Assembly (NCBI GenBank): GCA_029204225.1
Contig: CM055107.1
Span: 3,977,079 to 4,041,078, forward strand
Direction: 5' to 3'
Origin: Diphasiastrum complanatum
Taxonomy: Eukaryota > Streptophyta > Lycopodiopsida > Lycopodiales > Lycopodiaceae
DNA: 64,000 nt
Part shown: positions 10,502-21,849 of the stretch, piece after piece
Layout of the letters: the number at the start of each line of letters is the position of its first letter
How positions within the stretch are numbered: position 1 is the stretch's first letter
Made by a program: the position numbers and the translations under genes
The notes under the pieces: generated by a model
What the model saw: only the letters and a program-made list of their open reading frames with translations
The model's database searches: none
What the model was told of the DNA's origin: nothing

Positions 10502-11260
10502 GTCCAGCAAATGCTTGCAAGCAGAACAGCATACAACATCTCAGAAAATACAAACTAATACACCCACCTGCCTACCTACCTACAAACTGTTTCCTGGCCT
10601 CATCAAACTTCTTGATCTTGGATTCCTACCCCATATCGATCTCTCTCTCTCTCTCTCATCATTCATACAGTAAAGACTAAATAAAGATTACTCCTGAGCT
10701 TGGAACAGGCTGTTCCAACTTTCTGCGTTGGCATTACACATGTCACAAGCGCTCGCCCTTGTGTGTGCGGGAGGCTTACACTTCAATAGTGTCCTCTCAA
10801 TGGCAAAATACCCCTGTGGGTTTTGGGCTTTCTGGGCTGCCCTTGTGTGTGATGGATCCGACACTATATACACACAGTATCTTTGGATGGCAAAATACCC
10901 ATATGGGTTTTGGTTCTGCGCTATGGATTTCTTCTCTTTTTGTGTGGAAGTTGGTGCTGGGTGCTGATCCTGATTTTGCCATTCAATCTTGAAATTTGAA
11001 CCTAAACTATTGAAGGCCTAGCAAGCTAACTAGCTCTAAGAGGCTAGAGCTGATAAAAGAGGTGGGGTCCTCGTTGCATGTCCATTCATGACAGCTGAGA
11101 ACTTATTCCGTGAAACAGCAACAGAACAAGAGAGCAAGAAGCCGGAAGACGTCGAATTCAATTTCAAATTGGAAACCTCATTACTTTCTGTGAATACAGT
11201 TTGCAATTTCAGAGACTTGATTGTGGTGCAATTATTTTAGCACATAATAGATCTCTAATA
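10502..11260. promoter_or_regulatory. 5' flank of the receptor kinase
   Basis: Upstream region of the minus-strand kinase. It contains a CT run at 10639-10657 (GA on the gene strand), common in plant 5' leaders, and a TATATA-like stretch near 10864. A short duplication TGGCAAAATACCC...GGGTTTTGG appears at 10801 and 10888. Promoter assignment is inference from position only. Confidence 0.35.
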
Positions 11261-11447
11261 GATCTCTAGTTTTATGAGGACATCTCCCTGTTGGCAAATT
11301 AGAATAAAAAATGTGTGCCAGTTACAGTTGAACTTGACAACATTGGCTAGATCTCTAGTTTTATGAGGACATCTCCCTGTTGGCAAATTCGAATAAAAAA
11401 TGTGTGCCAGTTACAGCTGAACAAGCCTGAACTTGGCAACATTGGCA
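11261..11447 (+). repeat. 89-bp tandem duplication
   Basis: GATCTCTAGTTTTATGAGGA occurs at 11261 and 11350, and the similarity continues through GTGTGCCAGTTACAG to an ACATTGGC end. The second copy has a small insertion (AAGCCTGAA). Few substitutions suggest a recent event. Confidence 0.85.
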
Positions 11448-12189
11448 ATGCACTAAGAATTGGAACAACTGGGAATCCAGTTTGTGTGGCAAAGCTAAAG
11501 GAAAGAATGAGCCTTGAGGTGCCAGCCTTGGAATTTCTGCATGTCACTGGCTTACTTGCCTTTCAAAGAAAGGCAAATCATTTTCCAACTTACCCAACTA
11601 TTCAAAAGGCAGATTCAAAAATTCAAATTTAATAAAAAACAGTCTAATTTTATCCTCAGATTCCAGAATACAACAAGATCACACAGGGATTATGTCAAAA
11701 AATGCTGAAAATTTATTACAAAAGGTACCCTCGAATCATTCATGTCGTAGTCTGTAAGACTCGTATGAAAGCTAGGAGTTAAAAGCCCTTCAATTTAAAA
11801 GGTACTTATGCACGTCAAATTTCATGTCTTTCATAATCCGTACCTTACCTTGAAGCTAGTGCAGGCCTATAAGCTATGATAATCACAACTTGCAACTTGG
11901 GGCTAGCCTCAACCCGTCAAATGGAAATCTGAAAATGGTTGCAAAAACAATGGCCAATAAGGCATGGACACATGGATGTAACGGCTACTATGTCCCTCCC
12001 CTAACGGTCCTTTAACCTTTTTAAACGCCGCATCAGGAATCTTGGCCTCAACCATACTAATAATTTATATTGCAATTTCATTTAATCTTTTTCACCTTTT
12101 GGGGAGGGGGAAGTTGCCCTTAGGCTGCAGGCCCTTTGCCTCTGGCTTACCACTCTCAATCGAAGGTGGTCCAAGGAACGGACCTTCCA
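11448..12189. other. No gene recognised
   Basis: AT-rich DNA. Short open frames at 11363-11708 have no recognisable domain. Nothing else supported. Confidence 0.35.
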
Positions 12190-12650
12190 AATTATTAAAA
12201 CATTTTTTACTTCCTTAATTTTATGATCCTTTTTATCATAAAAAAAATTTATGCACTTCTATGCTTAAAAGGTGCATGTAAAAAACATTGTAAACATTTT
12301 TTTTGGGGGAGAGGGAAGGTCACCCTCCAAGGCCGTTTTGCCGAGAAAGGGCCTTCGGCCCGGTGGTAGCCCGAGGCGGAAGGCCCTTCCCACTGCGGAA
12401 CGATTGAGGAGCTGACCTTCCGCGGCATGCAAACTCACCGCCCTCGGCCGAAGGCACTTCCCACTACGGAACGACCAAGGAGGTCACCTTCCGCGATATG
12501 AAAACTCTTTTTACTTTTATTTTTCTTCTTTTTTTTGAGATAAAATATTTTTTCCGCATAACGGAAGGTGCATGTATAAAATTTTAGGGAAAAAAAAAGC
12601 ACTGAAATTACGTTTTGTGAGGCACCTCCTTTTTCTTCATGAAAAGCAAA
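12190..12650. mobile_element. GC-cored MITE-like repeat, copy 1
   Basis: An AT-rich border with GGTGCATGT surrounds a GC-rich core (12340-12510) rich in CGGAAGG, CCTTCCG and CGGCC. The core holds a near duplication: GGAAGGCCCTTCCCACTGCGGAACGA and GAAGGCACTTCCCACTACGGAACGA. The right border (GGAAGGTGCATGTA...GTGAGGCACC) matches the reverse complement of 53265-53360. A palindrome-rich body and two copies suggest a mobile non-coding element; its ends are not resolved. Confidence 0.45.
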
Positions 12651-13076
12651 AAATGATTTTACAATTGAGGAAGTGTCTTTGTTTTCTTTTTTAAAAAAAG
12701 GAAAAGAAGGATGATTATAGGTACGGGATGAAGTCTATGGCAAGGGGTTGTACACTCTCACACTCATGCAGGGAGAGGAGCAAAGCCCTCGACTAGACCG
12801 TTATCTTTTATGTTGTAGGAATTGGTCATGAATTCCTAAGCACAATGAATCATCAGTGAGATTAAAAAAATATACATAGCATAAAGAGAATTACAAAAAC
12901 TTGTGTATCTTCAAATATCAATATGCCTTTGAATTTACAGCATTATAGTTTAGTTTGTTATATATGTGCTTGCTAGTTGATTTGTAATGTTGAACATAAA
13001 ACTTTTCAATTCTATTAGCCACTTTCCTGTCTTCAACGACATCTAGAACCTCAACATGAAACTGTTTATAAAAAGA

Positions 13077-13270
13077 TCAATCTACACAATATTGTTTTCT
13101 CATTTTTTTGGGCGGCATCCTTGCATGTTTTTGCAATCGACGTTGCAAGTTGCATGTTTGGCTGATGTAGACTTGATGTATTCCTTTGCACTCTATTTTG
13201 TAAACTAAATATGTAACTTTGGACGTTTCCTTGATCATGTTGTTTCCTACAACCAAAACTCGTATTAGTT
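13077..13270 (-). pseudogene. GIY-YIG-like nuclease domain fragment
   Basis: One frame contains YLVYKI, then VYISQT, NLQRRLQKHARMPP and KKMRK, in the order of a GIY-YIG domain: a GIY-like strand, a YIG-like strand with Ser for Gly, and the conserved Arg and downstream His on the following helix. Upstream residues include CRLC and VGNNMIKE. The frame ends after about 80 residues with no partner domain. In plants such domains occur in repair nucleases and in some mobile elements. Here it lies on the same strand as, and downstream of, the CACTA transposase pieces. Function cannot be inferred. Confidence 0.5.
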
Positions 13271-13464
13271 CTACGCAAAGCCTACAAATGAACAGGTTGA
13301 TGGTTGTATGGCTCAAATTCACCTACGTACTAGATGCAGAAGAAACATTGACTGAGAAGATTCTCCCTGTAAGCAATTATGTATTAGTATGTAATGAATT
13401 TTACATGGTTATCTATAATCAAAATCATAAACAAATGTAGATAGCAATACTCACTTACTTGATC

Positions 13465-13690
13465 TGTGATTATTGCAAAAACTTCGCTTTGCAGAACATC
13501 TAGAACCGTGTCAATCTAAACTGGACCTTCTGTTCATTTTGTACCATCATTTGACGAATTGCCCAATTTTTTTCCCAAGTCCATCATAACTGCATTACGC
13601 CATGTCTTTCCATTCATCATCATATGCAATCAAGGAGGAGCTACCAAGTTTGTAGGCCTTACAAGGAGTACTTATTGCTGAAGAGTGTCT
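13465..13690 (-). pseudogene. Possible exon fragment of the minus-strand CACTA-like unit
   Basis: A minus-strand frame reads GKTWRNAVMMDLGKKLGN near 13600, then two stops, then DVLQSEVFAIITDQ directly before GTAAGTGAG, a good donor site near 13460. It has coding character but no family I can name. Position between the DUF4218-like part and the GIY-YIG-like part suggests one decayed transcript; this is inference. Confidence 0.3.
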
Positions 13691-13983
13691 GGTGATGCAT
13701 AAGGTTCATTGATCTTGTTGGGGCCAAGCTTGGTGGGTATGTCCCTAACTTGCTTCAACTTCATCTTGCCCTATATTTTGACCTTTATATTTGTTAGCTT
13801 TTGGATGTTTACCATGGTCATGCCTAAAATATTATGGCTGCAACTACAATTCATTGAGATTTTTTTTCAGCAGTTAGATTCTATAGTGGTGCCAAGTCGA
13901 CAATCCTACTTGTAAACAAAAATATCCTTGAATTGGATTTTGAGAGCTTCCTATTTTTAAAAACTTCTTTCGAAATACCAAAT

Positions 13984-14760
13984 CTAGTTTACAATGTATA
14001 CCTGGTTCCCAACACAAGGTGCATCATGACATTCAAATATAATTTTCTTTTTTAATGCATCCATTACACGCACTTTCCCCCTTCGAAACAAAATCCCATT
14101 CCGAATGGAAAAGTCATCCACTACCTTCTTATCTTTCACAACCAACTGATCACCTTGCAAATCAGTAATCGATTGAGAGCCATTTATAATCCTTTGCCAT
14201 ATAGGTCTGAAATGAGGATCTTGTTCATAAAGACCTCGAAATGAAAGATAGAAATCAGTAGTGATCTCAGTGAACGACAACTCATTCACCTTTGCAATCC
14301 AACTTAAGGCATCCACCACTTGATTTGATGATCCTTTAATATATCTCAAATCAAAGTCAAATTCTTGCATCAGCTTAGCCCATCAAGCCTTTCGACCCCT
14401 AAGGTCTTTCCGATTACAAAAATACTTTAATGATCTGAGCACACTATAAATTGACTACCATATAAATAGTGTCTCCACGTCTTCAACGCATGCACAATTG
14501 CAAAAAGTTCTTTTTTTTTTGGATTGTATACCTAGTCTGTGCATTAGATAACTTCTTACTCTCAAAAGCAACTGGCTTTCCCTCTTGTAGAAGAACTACA
14601 CCAACCGCATAATCAATAGCATCCACTTTAACCAAAAAAGGTTTGTCAAGATCTGCTATGATCAAAACTGGTGCTGAGACAATTAGTTCATTAAGTTTAT
14701 TAAAACTTGCATCCAATGTCTAATTCCACATGAGAGGTGGACTCAGTCTACCTTTTCGAG
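13984..14760 (-). pseudogene. Ty3/gypsy RNase H and integrase N-terminus fragment
   Basis: Frames read LNELIVSAPVLIIADLDKPF (RT-RNase H linker), then VGVVLLQEGKPVAFESKKLS (RNase H), then after a break MQEFDFDLRYIKGSSNQVVDALSWIA (RNase H end; usual DALSR motif altered) and GILFRRGKVRV...FECHDAP (start of the integrase zinc-binding region). It resembles the same region of the chromovirus at 28244-33731. Both ends are truncated and stops are present. It sits within the CACTA block in the same orientation. Confidence 0.8.
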
Positions 14761-14779
14761 TAATTGTCCCCTTCAACGC

Positions 14780-15411
14780 ATTGTTGACAGGTAGCAATCT
14801 TCGAATAGACAAGGCCCTCTCTTTTTTCTCTTCTTCATATAGGTCTAACCATTTATCCATAACTCCACAATTATAAAGCATGAATGTAGAAATTTTTTCT
14901 CGTTGGAAGGGTGCCAACCTATGGACCTTTCCCATCCCTTGAGGTTTTTCACTAGTTACCTCTTCAGCTTCCTCATTACGCCACAATAGTGGAGCAGATG
15001 GATGTAGTTGGTGCAAAATTTCAGTAACATAAAAAAGAGATTCATGTACTAACCATCCCTCTGACATGCTACCTTCAGGCCTTGCCTTTTGACGCACAAA
15101 ATCTTTTAAGACTTTCATGTATCTTTCCATAAAGAACATCCACCTAAAAAGTCACAAATGGTCAAAAATAAGTGTTTTATTTAATGAGTTCATGTATCAA
15201 TTGATTTAGTACACATGCAAAAGAAAATTTATGCACTTATACCTAGTGTGCACTGGACCAGCAATAGAAACTTCTTCAACCAAGTGCACCAATAAATGCA
15301 CTTGTGAGTCATGATGGAAGTCAAAAAATATCTCTCACACACGCTTACAATCTCCACCATATCCTCATGTCTCTTGCGAAGATCCAGCTCACGGATTTCT
15401 TTTGAACACAT
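14780..15411 (-). pseudogene. CACTA/En-Spm transposase C-terminal region (DUF4218-like)
   Basis: Downstream part of a TNP2-type transposase ORF. The frame at 15411 reads RHEDMVEIVSVCERYF, then shifts to a frame with a VHLLVHLVEE-like stretch. After a likely intron or break comes MERYMKVLKDFVRQKARPEGSMSEGW, the most conserved block of DUF4218, where the family has IERYLKTLK...RPEGS. Frameshifts disable it. It continues the transposase at 15459-16730 on the same strand. Confidence 0.75.
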
Positions 15412-15458
15412 CCATCTGCAACATATTCATTCCATTTTATGTCTATTTGAATTTCCAA

Positions 15459-16730
15459 TCAATAAATATTAAATAAAAAAAATACACCAAGTACATTTAA
15501 ATACCTGACAATGATTGATAGTTTGTATATGGTCTCACAAATATCTTTTGACAAGCACCCACAAATTGACAATGGATAGATGAATTGAATCATCTTTAAC
15601 CAATCATGAGATTTGAGACCTTGCAACTTTCCATCCATTGTGAATGATGACCGTAGAGAATGGGCAAAACCAATTGGTGTTCTAATATGAATAATGGAGC
15701 GCACATGGTTAAGCTCCTCCTTAGTGAATGTCCAAGGTACTTTTGGAGCATGATCTTCACCATCATTTATCCAATATTCTTTTTTGGTGTTTGATTCTTT
15801 TAGATTGTGCCTTGCAGCAATGGTATTTTTTTCACCAATCAAGTGTTTCCAAATACATTCACCCACACTTTTAAATATGTGTATTGGATCAAGTAGGTGA
15901 TTAATCGAAGGTTATTCCAATATTCCAAACGATGAAATATAGATAATCTTTTCATACCATCGATTGGCTTTGCTTGAGATTCTCCCCATAGTTTTCGCCA
16001 ATCTTCCACAGACATCCTCTTTGGAGGCATCTCTCTCTCAGCTCTTCCTCCAAAACCTCTTCTATGAGTGTCTCTGAATGGATGGCCTTCATGCAAGTAT
16101 TTACGATGATTTTCATAAACCACTTTTTTGAGACTATAGGAGTATCTTCCCACAAGAATTGGCCCGCACAAAAAAGAAGCATTTTTTCCAACCGTTTGAA
16201 AGCCTGCCCAACAAATGGATACTATCACTATTAAAAAAAGTATATGTCAAACAATAATTATAGCCATTGTAGTATATCATGTAAATGTTCGTAATATTAG
16301 TTGTATGTAACTCTAAACAAACTCCTATGTACACAGGATAGACATTGTTTGAATGAATACCTGAGCATTCACCTAATCCTGGATAGTCATGCATTGTCCA
16401 CATTACAATGCCCATGACTTCAAATTCATCATTCATTGGAAGCTCATTTTCATCGTTGGAACTTGTTTGCAAAGAAGTAGATCTAGATGAGCTAGATTCA
16501 TATGCATTAGTCTCTTGATTAATGCGCTCATCAATTTCCATCATCTCTTTTAAGCCTTGACGTAGACGACGAGGTAATTGCTTTATATGAGGACCGTTGT
16601 ATTGCATTCGTCGTCTACATCGACCATTATGAGGATTATTGTCTCCAATGCTAAATAAGGATGAAGAATCCTGTATACCAAAATAACAAGAAGTAGGTTG
16701 AAACAATGCTTGATAAACATTTCCTCCCAA
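15459..16730 (-). pseudogene. CACTA/En-Spm TNP2-type transposase
   Basis: DDE transposase that would cut CACTA element ends. Successive frames read GIVMWTMHDYPGLGECSG, then NHRKYLHEGHPFRDTHRRGF, then a YWNNLRINHLLDPIHIFKS-like stretch (family: LRHNLDVMHIEKNV), then a KSHDWLKMIQFIYPL stretch. These are recognised landmarks of the transposase_21 domain, in the right order. The upstream ORF also holds a serine-rich acidic stretch (ESSSSRSTSLQ). The pieces sit in different frames; some breaks may be introns, others are clear decay. No CACTA terminal repeats were located. Confidence 0.8.
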
Positions 16731-17070
16731 TACTTGATAGATCTAAATGTTGCATATGAATATAAATTACCTCTTTGTTTAAAAGTATGAATATACCAAT
16801 GTATCTATTAGACCATTTTTCTTTTCAACTTGTTAATATTCAATGAACTCAAAGAATTGCATGCTTCTACATATTTACATATTTATGAATTTCACATTCA
16901 TTAGCTTTCACTTATTATCTTATATGCATATCAACAAAATTTAAATCTTCACATTTGACTTATTGTCTTTTGCAAACATTTGGGTAGAGGACAGTTGAAA
17001 CTATACTTGATGAACAATTCCTCCCCAAACCTGATAGATCTAGTGGCACAGACCATTACATAAGTGCATT
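16731..17070. other. AT-rich spacer or intron
   Basis: No coding signal recognised; it separates the SET-like fragment from the transposase on the minus strand. Confidence 0.35.
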
Positions 17071-17690
17071 TTACATTCCTAGTAAATATTCTTCTTTTCC
17101 ATTGGTGCGTTTTTCAAAATCACAATTCGTCAATAGAGGGTGGCCAATGGAACTAATTATATATGCAGCAATGTTTCCATGCACATCCGGACGTCCATCA
17201 ATGTATGTACAATTTGCCCTTGAGATGTTGCCTCCTTGCATGCGTTGCTCCTCTAAAGAACAAGCATTTGAATTCAAGCCATATACTTGCATCATCCATT
17301 GGTGACGACACAAAGCATGCCAATCACCCCAATTGTATTGAGGTCCTGCATATGGCATCAATGTCACAACACTATTTAGAGGGACATCAATACTACTCAA
17401 TGCAAAAAGGCCCAAACCAGCCTCAAGAAAGTGTTCACTAGGCATGATCATGTACATTCGACCCCAATACATAAATGGTGTTCCATTTAATGGTAATGGT
17501 GATTGGAGTGGCCAACACGAATATCTACTTCTAATGAAAGTTTTTACTAATGGTTGCAAGCTAGGTGGAAGAGGATTGTCATACAAAGAACCTAGAATGT
17601 CTTTTGACACATCAACAATGCATAGTAATTTGCAATTATCTTTCAAACTAGTCATAATACGTTTAAGACGTACTTGCAAAATCGGAATCT
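17071..17690 (-). pseudogene. SET-like domain fragment
   Basis: A 200-codon open frame with no internal stop. Landmarks: EHFLEAGLGLFALSSID (SET-I-like G-x-G-x-F, about residues 90-105), a YAG at 118-120, then YIDGRPDVHGNIAAYI and TNCDFE (about 167-196), resembling the N-x-x-x-F-I-N...NC signature of SET methyltransferases. The family motif NHS is replaced here by ISS. Its 5' side abuts a copia fragment at about 17690, so it is probably truncated. It lies upstream of the CACTA transposase on the same strand, so it may be a captured host fragment or an extra element ORF. Activity is not implied. Confidence 0.5.
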
Positions 17691-17905
17691 GAATAGGCAA
17701 CAATGGTTAGATCTTCATTCTTGTACAATAAACCATAATCTTGAGTAGAAGATACATATCTTAGAACTCTCTTGGCCATCTTCCAATGTTGGATCTTGGG
17801 ATCTTGCATAAATTGACTCAATTTGTGCACACAATAGCTCAAATCGGGTCTAGTGATAGTAAGCCAAGAGCCTATAAGACTCCTATAAATTTCAATGATT
17901 TTGCA
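17690..17905 (-). pseudogene. Ty1/copia RT-RNase H fragment
   Basis: The frame reads YRSLIGSWLTITRPDLSYCV, LSQFMQDPKIQHWKMAKRVL and a DYGLLYKNEDLTIVAYSDSDFA run: the linker between copia reverse transcriptase and RNase H, ending at the first RNase H aspartates. Both sides are cut. It is related to but distinct from the copia at 2262-2920. Confidence 0.85.
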
Positions 17906-19137
17906 CCACCAACTATTCTTGAGGGAACTCCCATTCCAGTGGTGGCCTATAAAACGCTGGCGCAAAAGCTGAAAGCCACAATGGAGTAGCACACCAAACT
18001 ACAGCACTCATACACTGCTTCCGTCGAGGCCCTTAACCAGCATATCGCCACCCTGGAAGAGAGGTTAAAAGCAACTGCCCAGTCAACGCCTTCTGTCCAT
18101 GCAGAGCACGCCCAGTTCCATAATTCCAGACACCACTTTGATGGACCAGATGGTGGAGATGGAGCAGGATTCTAGCAGCCTGCTCCTGCTACTCAAGGCT
18201 CATCCTTTCAAGGCCAACCCTTAGGGTAAGGAGCTCAAGCACCAACCAATCCATTGGGCTCTGGTGATACCAGTTCCCAACATTATCTTTTTTCTACCTC
18301 CGCTTCTAAGCCCCTCGACACCACTACCCTCCCATTTATTCAACGCCAATTTTTCCCTTAATCACAAAGAATTGCTGAAGATAACCCTTCTCCTCCTCTC
18401 TCCCCTGAACTTGATCCCCAAATTCAGTATGCCATTGCCTCTGAAGCACCAATCATTTGGCACAGAATCATGCCCATAGAACCAAACAAGGAGTTGCGGG
18501 CCTCTCAAGAATTTGCCAAGCAATATCCAACCACAAAGGAGCACGGGGGCTACATATTGCCAGATCAACACCAGTGTAAAACACATAAAGAAGTAGTCAA
18601 ACTCTTGGATCCACAACCCCTTTGACATCATTAGCTCTTCCTGTAAAGCAAAACCTCCATGGCACGGTATCTCGAAGCACCCTCCTACATGCATACAAAT
18701 CCATATTATTATCCGGTAGCGAGGTGAGAACCATTTCCTGCCACCAAGGTCAAGAACTAAATATTTTGGCCCAAGCTATAGGCGTCGATACCGGCAACTT
18801 AGCTGAAGAGGTGGTCACCAACTGCCGTGTATTCTACCAGAAGCACCATGGCAACTTTGATCGCGATGTCAAATATTTTGCGGACAATTGCAGCCTGACA
18901 GCATTTGTGGCAGAACTCAAGGGTTTCTGGGATCGAGGGCTACCCCCAGTAGCCATTGATATCAATAAACCACTACGCATGCAAGACGACCACATTAGCA
19001 TAGCAAGGCTTTATTATTGCGCTGTCCTTACTTCGGCCCTGCACGTTGATATGGTGGAGCTATGGAAAACACATAGGTTTCTATGGGGTATGCTCCATTA
19101 CTACAAACCCATGCCCTTCCTGAACAAATTGTGATGG
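17903..19137 (+). pseudogene. Post-pol accessory ORF of a Ty3-type element, copy 1
   Basis: Plus-strand gene-like region ending just before a polypurine tract and LTR. The first part has a coiled-coil-like stretch (LKATME, then VEALNQHIATLEERLKA) and a proline/glutamine-rich part. The last part is an open frame of 170 codons (18622-19134) containing NCSLTAFVAELKGFWDRGLPP and DHISIARLYYCAVLTSALH. That block matches the end of the accessory ORF at 26542-28243 in the spacing of NC, L, WDR, D-x-N, A-x-x-YY, T and H. A basic tail (KKRKRSRTKR) sits in the next frame. Earlier parts carry stops and a frameshift. I do not recognise the family. Confidence 0.55.
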
Positions 19138-19257
19138 CAAATGATGAAGGGCATCAACAACAAAATTTACCAATCCCGCCAGCAACAGTCTCGCCTCAAG
19201 AAGCGTAAAAGATCCAGGACGAAAAGGCTTCGATTGGTGTGGGACCACCAATCCAAT

Positions 19258-19993
19258 AAGGAGGGGGATAATGTTAGCAACTGTGCTAACACAGAAAAAA
19301 TAAAAAGTAAGAAACAAAACTCTGTGGCATGTGTTTTGTAAGTCCATGAGTAGAAGCTTAAAATAATAATAAACTTAGACTTAGAACTTAAACTTAGGAA
19401 CCTTAAGCTTAGAAATATTTGTCTTAAGTATTCCTAAGCTAGAAACTTTGAGGTTCTAAATTGTAAGTTAGAAGTTTCAGAATGGCTAGAAATAAATCAG
19501 TCCCATAAGTTAGTGGATACTTATGAAAGGCCCTCCTTTCCATAAACGGAGAGGTATTTGCCATGTAAAAACACTTTGAGATTAAGCTATTAAATTCTCT
19601 ATTTTGAGACTATCTCTCTATTTCACTTTTGTTCTCTTTGGGAAGGTGCATAACTTGAGGGAAGGTGCTCGGGCCTCTTCTTGCCTCCTCATCGGTTAAT
19701 ATTGTGACATGTGTTATTTTGATTGATTATTAGTTAGCTGCAATCTTTCATTTCCATTCCCATTGGGAGTTAATTTAGGATTTAGTTAACTACCTTGTTA
19801 GTTGGGTAAGCCTTAGTGAGGTCCTATTATTTGTCATTTCTAGATAGTTCATTCCATTCTTAGCACTATGGGTAAGTCTTAGTGCTTTCATCATCGTTCT
19901 TATTTCCACATTTCTATTTGAAGCTTGGTAGAAACTTAAAAAGTGGATGATCCTCTCTATACTACACCGCATTGTGAGTAAATCTAGCCAACA
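19258..19993 (+). mobile_element. Polypurine tract and LTR (family LTR-2)
   Basis: AAGGAGGGGGATAA (19258-19271) is followed by TGTTAGCAACTG at 19272. The LTR probably ends at CCAACA (19993), about 720 bp, judged from TG...CA ends. A diverged inverted copy lies at 1400-2225. No matching 5' LTR is visible, so the element is incomplete. Confidence 0.6.
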
Positions 19994-20020
19994 TGCACAA
20001 ACAAGATTTACTTCCAATAG

Positions 20021-20458
20021 ATGGGATACAAAAATGTGATGATTTTTTATTATCCATTTGATAGCATGAAATTAGTTTATGTTTGGAATATCTATCTACT
20101 TGCTCTCAGATTTTATGCAAGTAGGATTGGTCAATTCATTCATTTGTTGGATGATGGTGTTTTTACATGTTGTGAGGCAATTTGTAAACTTATTATGAGA
20201 ATAAGTGAATCATCCTCCAAGGACACTTTTATCCATAATGAAGTATTTAGACTCATTAGATCTGAGATTAGCATGGAAATCAAGCATGAAGAAATGATGC
20301 AAAATCTTTGTTATTTAAGCATGCATAATCTTGCCAATCTTGATATGCCTAATTCTCAAGATCTTGGTAACATGATAGTTGGACCCATTCTGTGCCTCCG
20401 TAATCGGTCGGATCTAGAGGGCAAAGAAGGGGTTTTGGATCTCCAAACGGGTGAGTAA
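20021..20458 (+). CDS. Hypothetical 145-codon ORF
   Basis: ATG-initiated open frame that starts 27 bases after the LTR end. It contains a cysteine-bearing stretch (FTCCEAICKLI) and a charged run (RSEISMEIKHEEMMQNL). No family recognised. The last third (after about 20380) loses coding character. It could be part of a gag-like ORF or chance. Confidence 0.2.
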   Translation: MGYKNVMIFYYPFDSMKLVYVWNIYLLALRFYASRIGQFIHLLDDGVFTCCEAICKLIMRISESSSKDTFIHNEVFRLIRSEISMEIKHEEMMQNLCYLSMHNLANLDMPNSQDLGNMIVGPILCLRNRSDLEGKEGVLDLQTGE

Positions 20459-21772
20459 TCACTGTGTAGTAATGGGTTTCGATCCAATGGGGAGAGGGTA
20501 AACGAGAAAATGAGGAATGAGGATCTAAGCCTATTGGGGTGAGATTCTTCATCCTATCTTCTTCTTTTTGGGCTTTCTTGGTTTCTTCTTCTTTCTTTTT
20601 GGTTCCTTGGTTGCTTTTGGTTTATCTAGGCATCCTTGGCTCTAGATTTTCTCCTCAAGAGGTTGATCTTTGGCAAGGGAGGTGAACAATGAAAGGAAAT
20701 CCTACCTTTTACAAGTAGAGGTGAGGAAGACCTCCAAATCCAAGGTAGAGCCTCCAAATGTCCTCAAGCAACCTACAAGCTTCAAGATGCTCCCCAACTC
20801 CAAGCTAGGATGCCTCCACCTGCAAGTAAGGATCTGCAAGCCTCCAAGGATCTCTCCTCCACCTGTGTCCCTACTCTTTAAACACAAAGATAGATAACAA
20901 GCTGGCCTCAAGTATTCACCACCCAACCATAGGTAGATCCAAGCGCCAAGCAAGACCTATCTAGCACCCCCTTGCTAACCATAAACAAATCACAAGCATA
21001 CCACAACACTCCATAGCATTCTCAAGATCCAAACCCTACTTATGTCCCATACCATAAGCAAGATCCAAACCTCAAGCATACTACCACAAGAAAGCACTCT
21101 ACACACTAGTAGGAACACTAGAGCATAAGCAAAGCAAACAACAGAGATCTCTCCCCTCCCAATGGGCGCCCTACTACCCTCATATAGATGGCCCATGGAC
21201 CCCTCCAATGCACTATGGATTCCATGTACATCCAATGAGAGAGAGAAGCCTAGGGGAGTTAAAGAATCTCCAAGAGCCTCCATAGGCTTATGGAAGGTCA
21301 AGAGACTCCTTCCATAACCTACAACTCTTTGAATGTCTTTCTTGTGGGAGTTGGAAACTCAATGGACACTTTAGAAGGGCGTCCTCCTACTAGGTCCCAT
21401 TGCCCAAGTTGTGCATGTATAGACCAAATAAAGTTATATGGTTCAAGGTTGAGGCCCAAGGTTTTAGAAAAATAGTCATCCAATGACTTTCTACAACCTC
21501 ACTAGGTTCCATACCTCCATCCAAGGCATAGACACCTACCTGTCCTTAACCAAGGACACTATTACCTTAAGCTAAGGTACCTATCCTTAATACTAAGGGT
21601 ATCCCTTATCCAAAGGTCACGTGACTCCATACCTCCAACTAAGGTATAGTCACATGTCTGTCCTTATCCAAGGGCACATACCCTAAATCCTAAGGGTACC
21701 TTGCCATTTAGCCCCCAACACTAAATGGACTATTAGGGGTCTGAAGTACTGCTAGTTACATAGGTATGTAAC
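20459..21772. other. Probable LTR and leader sequence of a minus-strand chromovirus
   Basis: No coding region recognised. CCTCCAAG/CTCCAAG and AAGGTA/TTAAGGTACC motifs recur. The LTR implied by the PPT at 21774 starts at 21773 on the minus strand (TGTTACATACC), but its far end was not located. Confidence 0.35.
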
Positions 21773-21773
21773 A

Positions 21774-21787
21774 TTCCTTCCCCCTAA
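21774..21787 (-). other. Polypurine tract at a chromovirus 3' LTR start
   Basis: On the minus strand a TTTAGGGGGAAGGAA run directly precedes TGTTACATACC (21773), downstream of the integrase/chromodomain remnant. This matches the PPT-LTR layout of the other Ty3 elements in the window. Confidence 0.6.
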
Positions 21788-21849
21788 ACTTAAATTTTTT
21801 TTTGTAGGGAAAAATTTGAAAAATTCTTCTGGAGATCAGTCTCCTTTTC

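Noticed and set aside
10502-10510. Upstream in-frame start codon for the receptor kinase
   Set aside because: The codon is TTG, not ATG; the ATG at 10501 is followed by a normal signal peptide.
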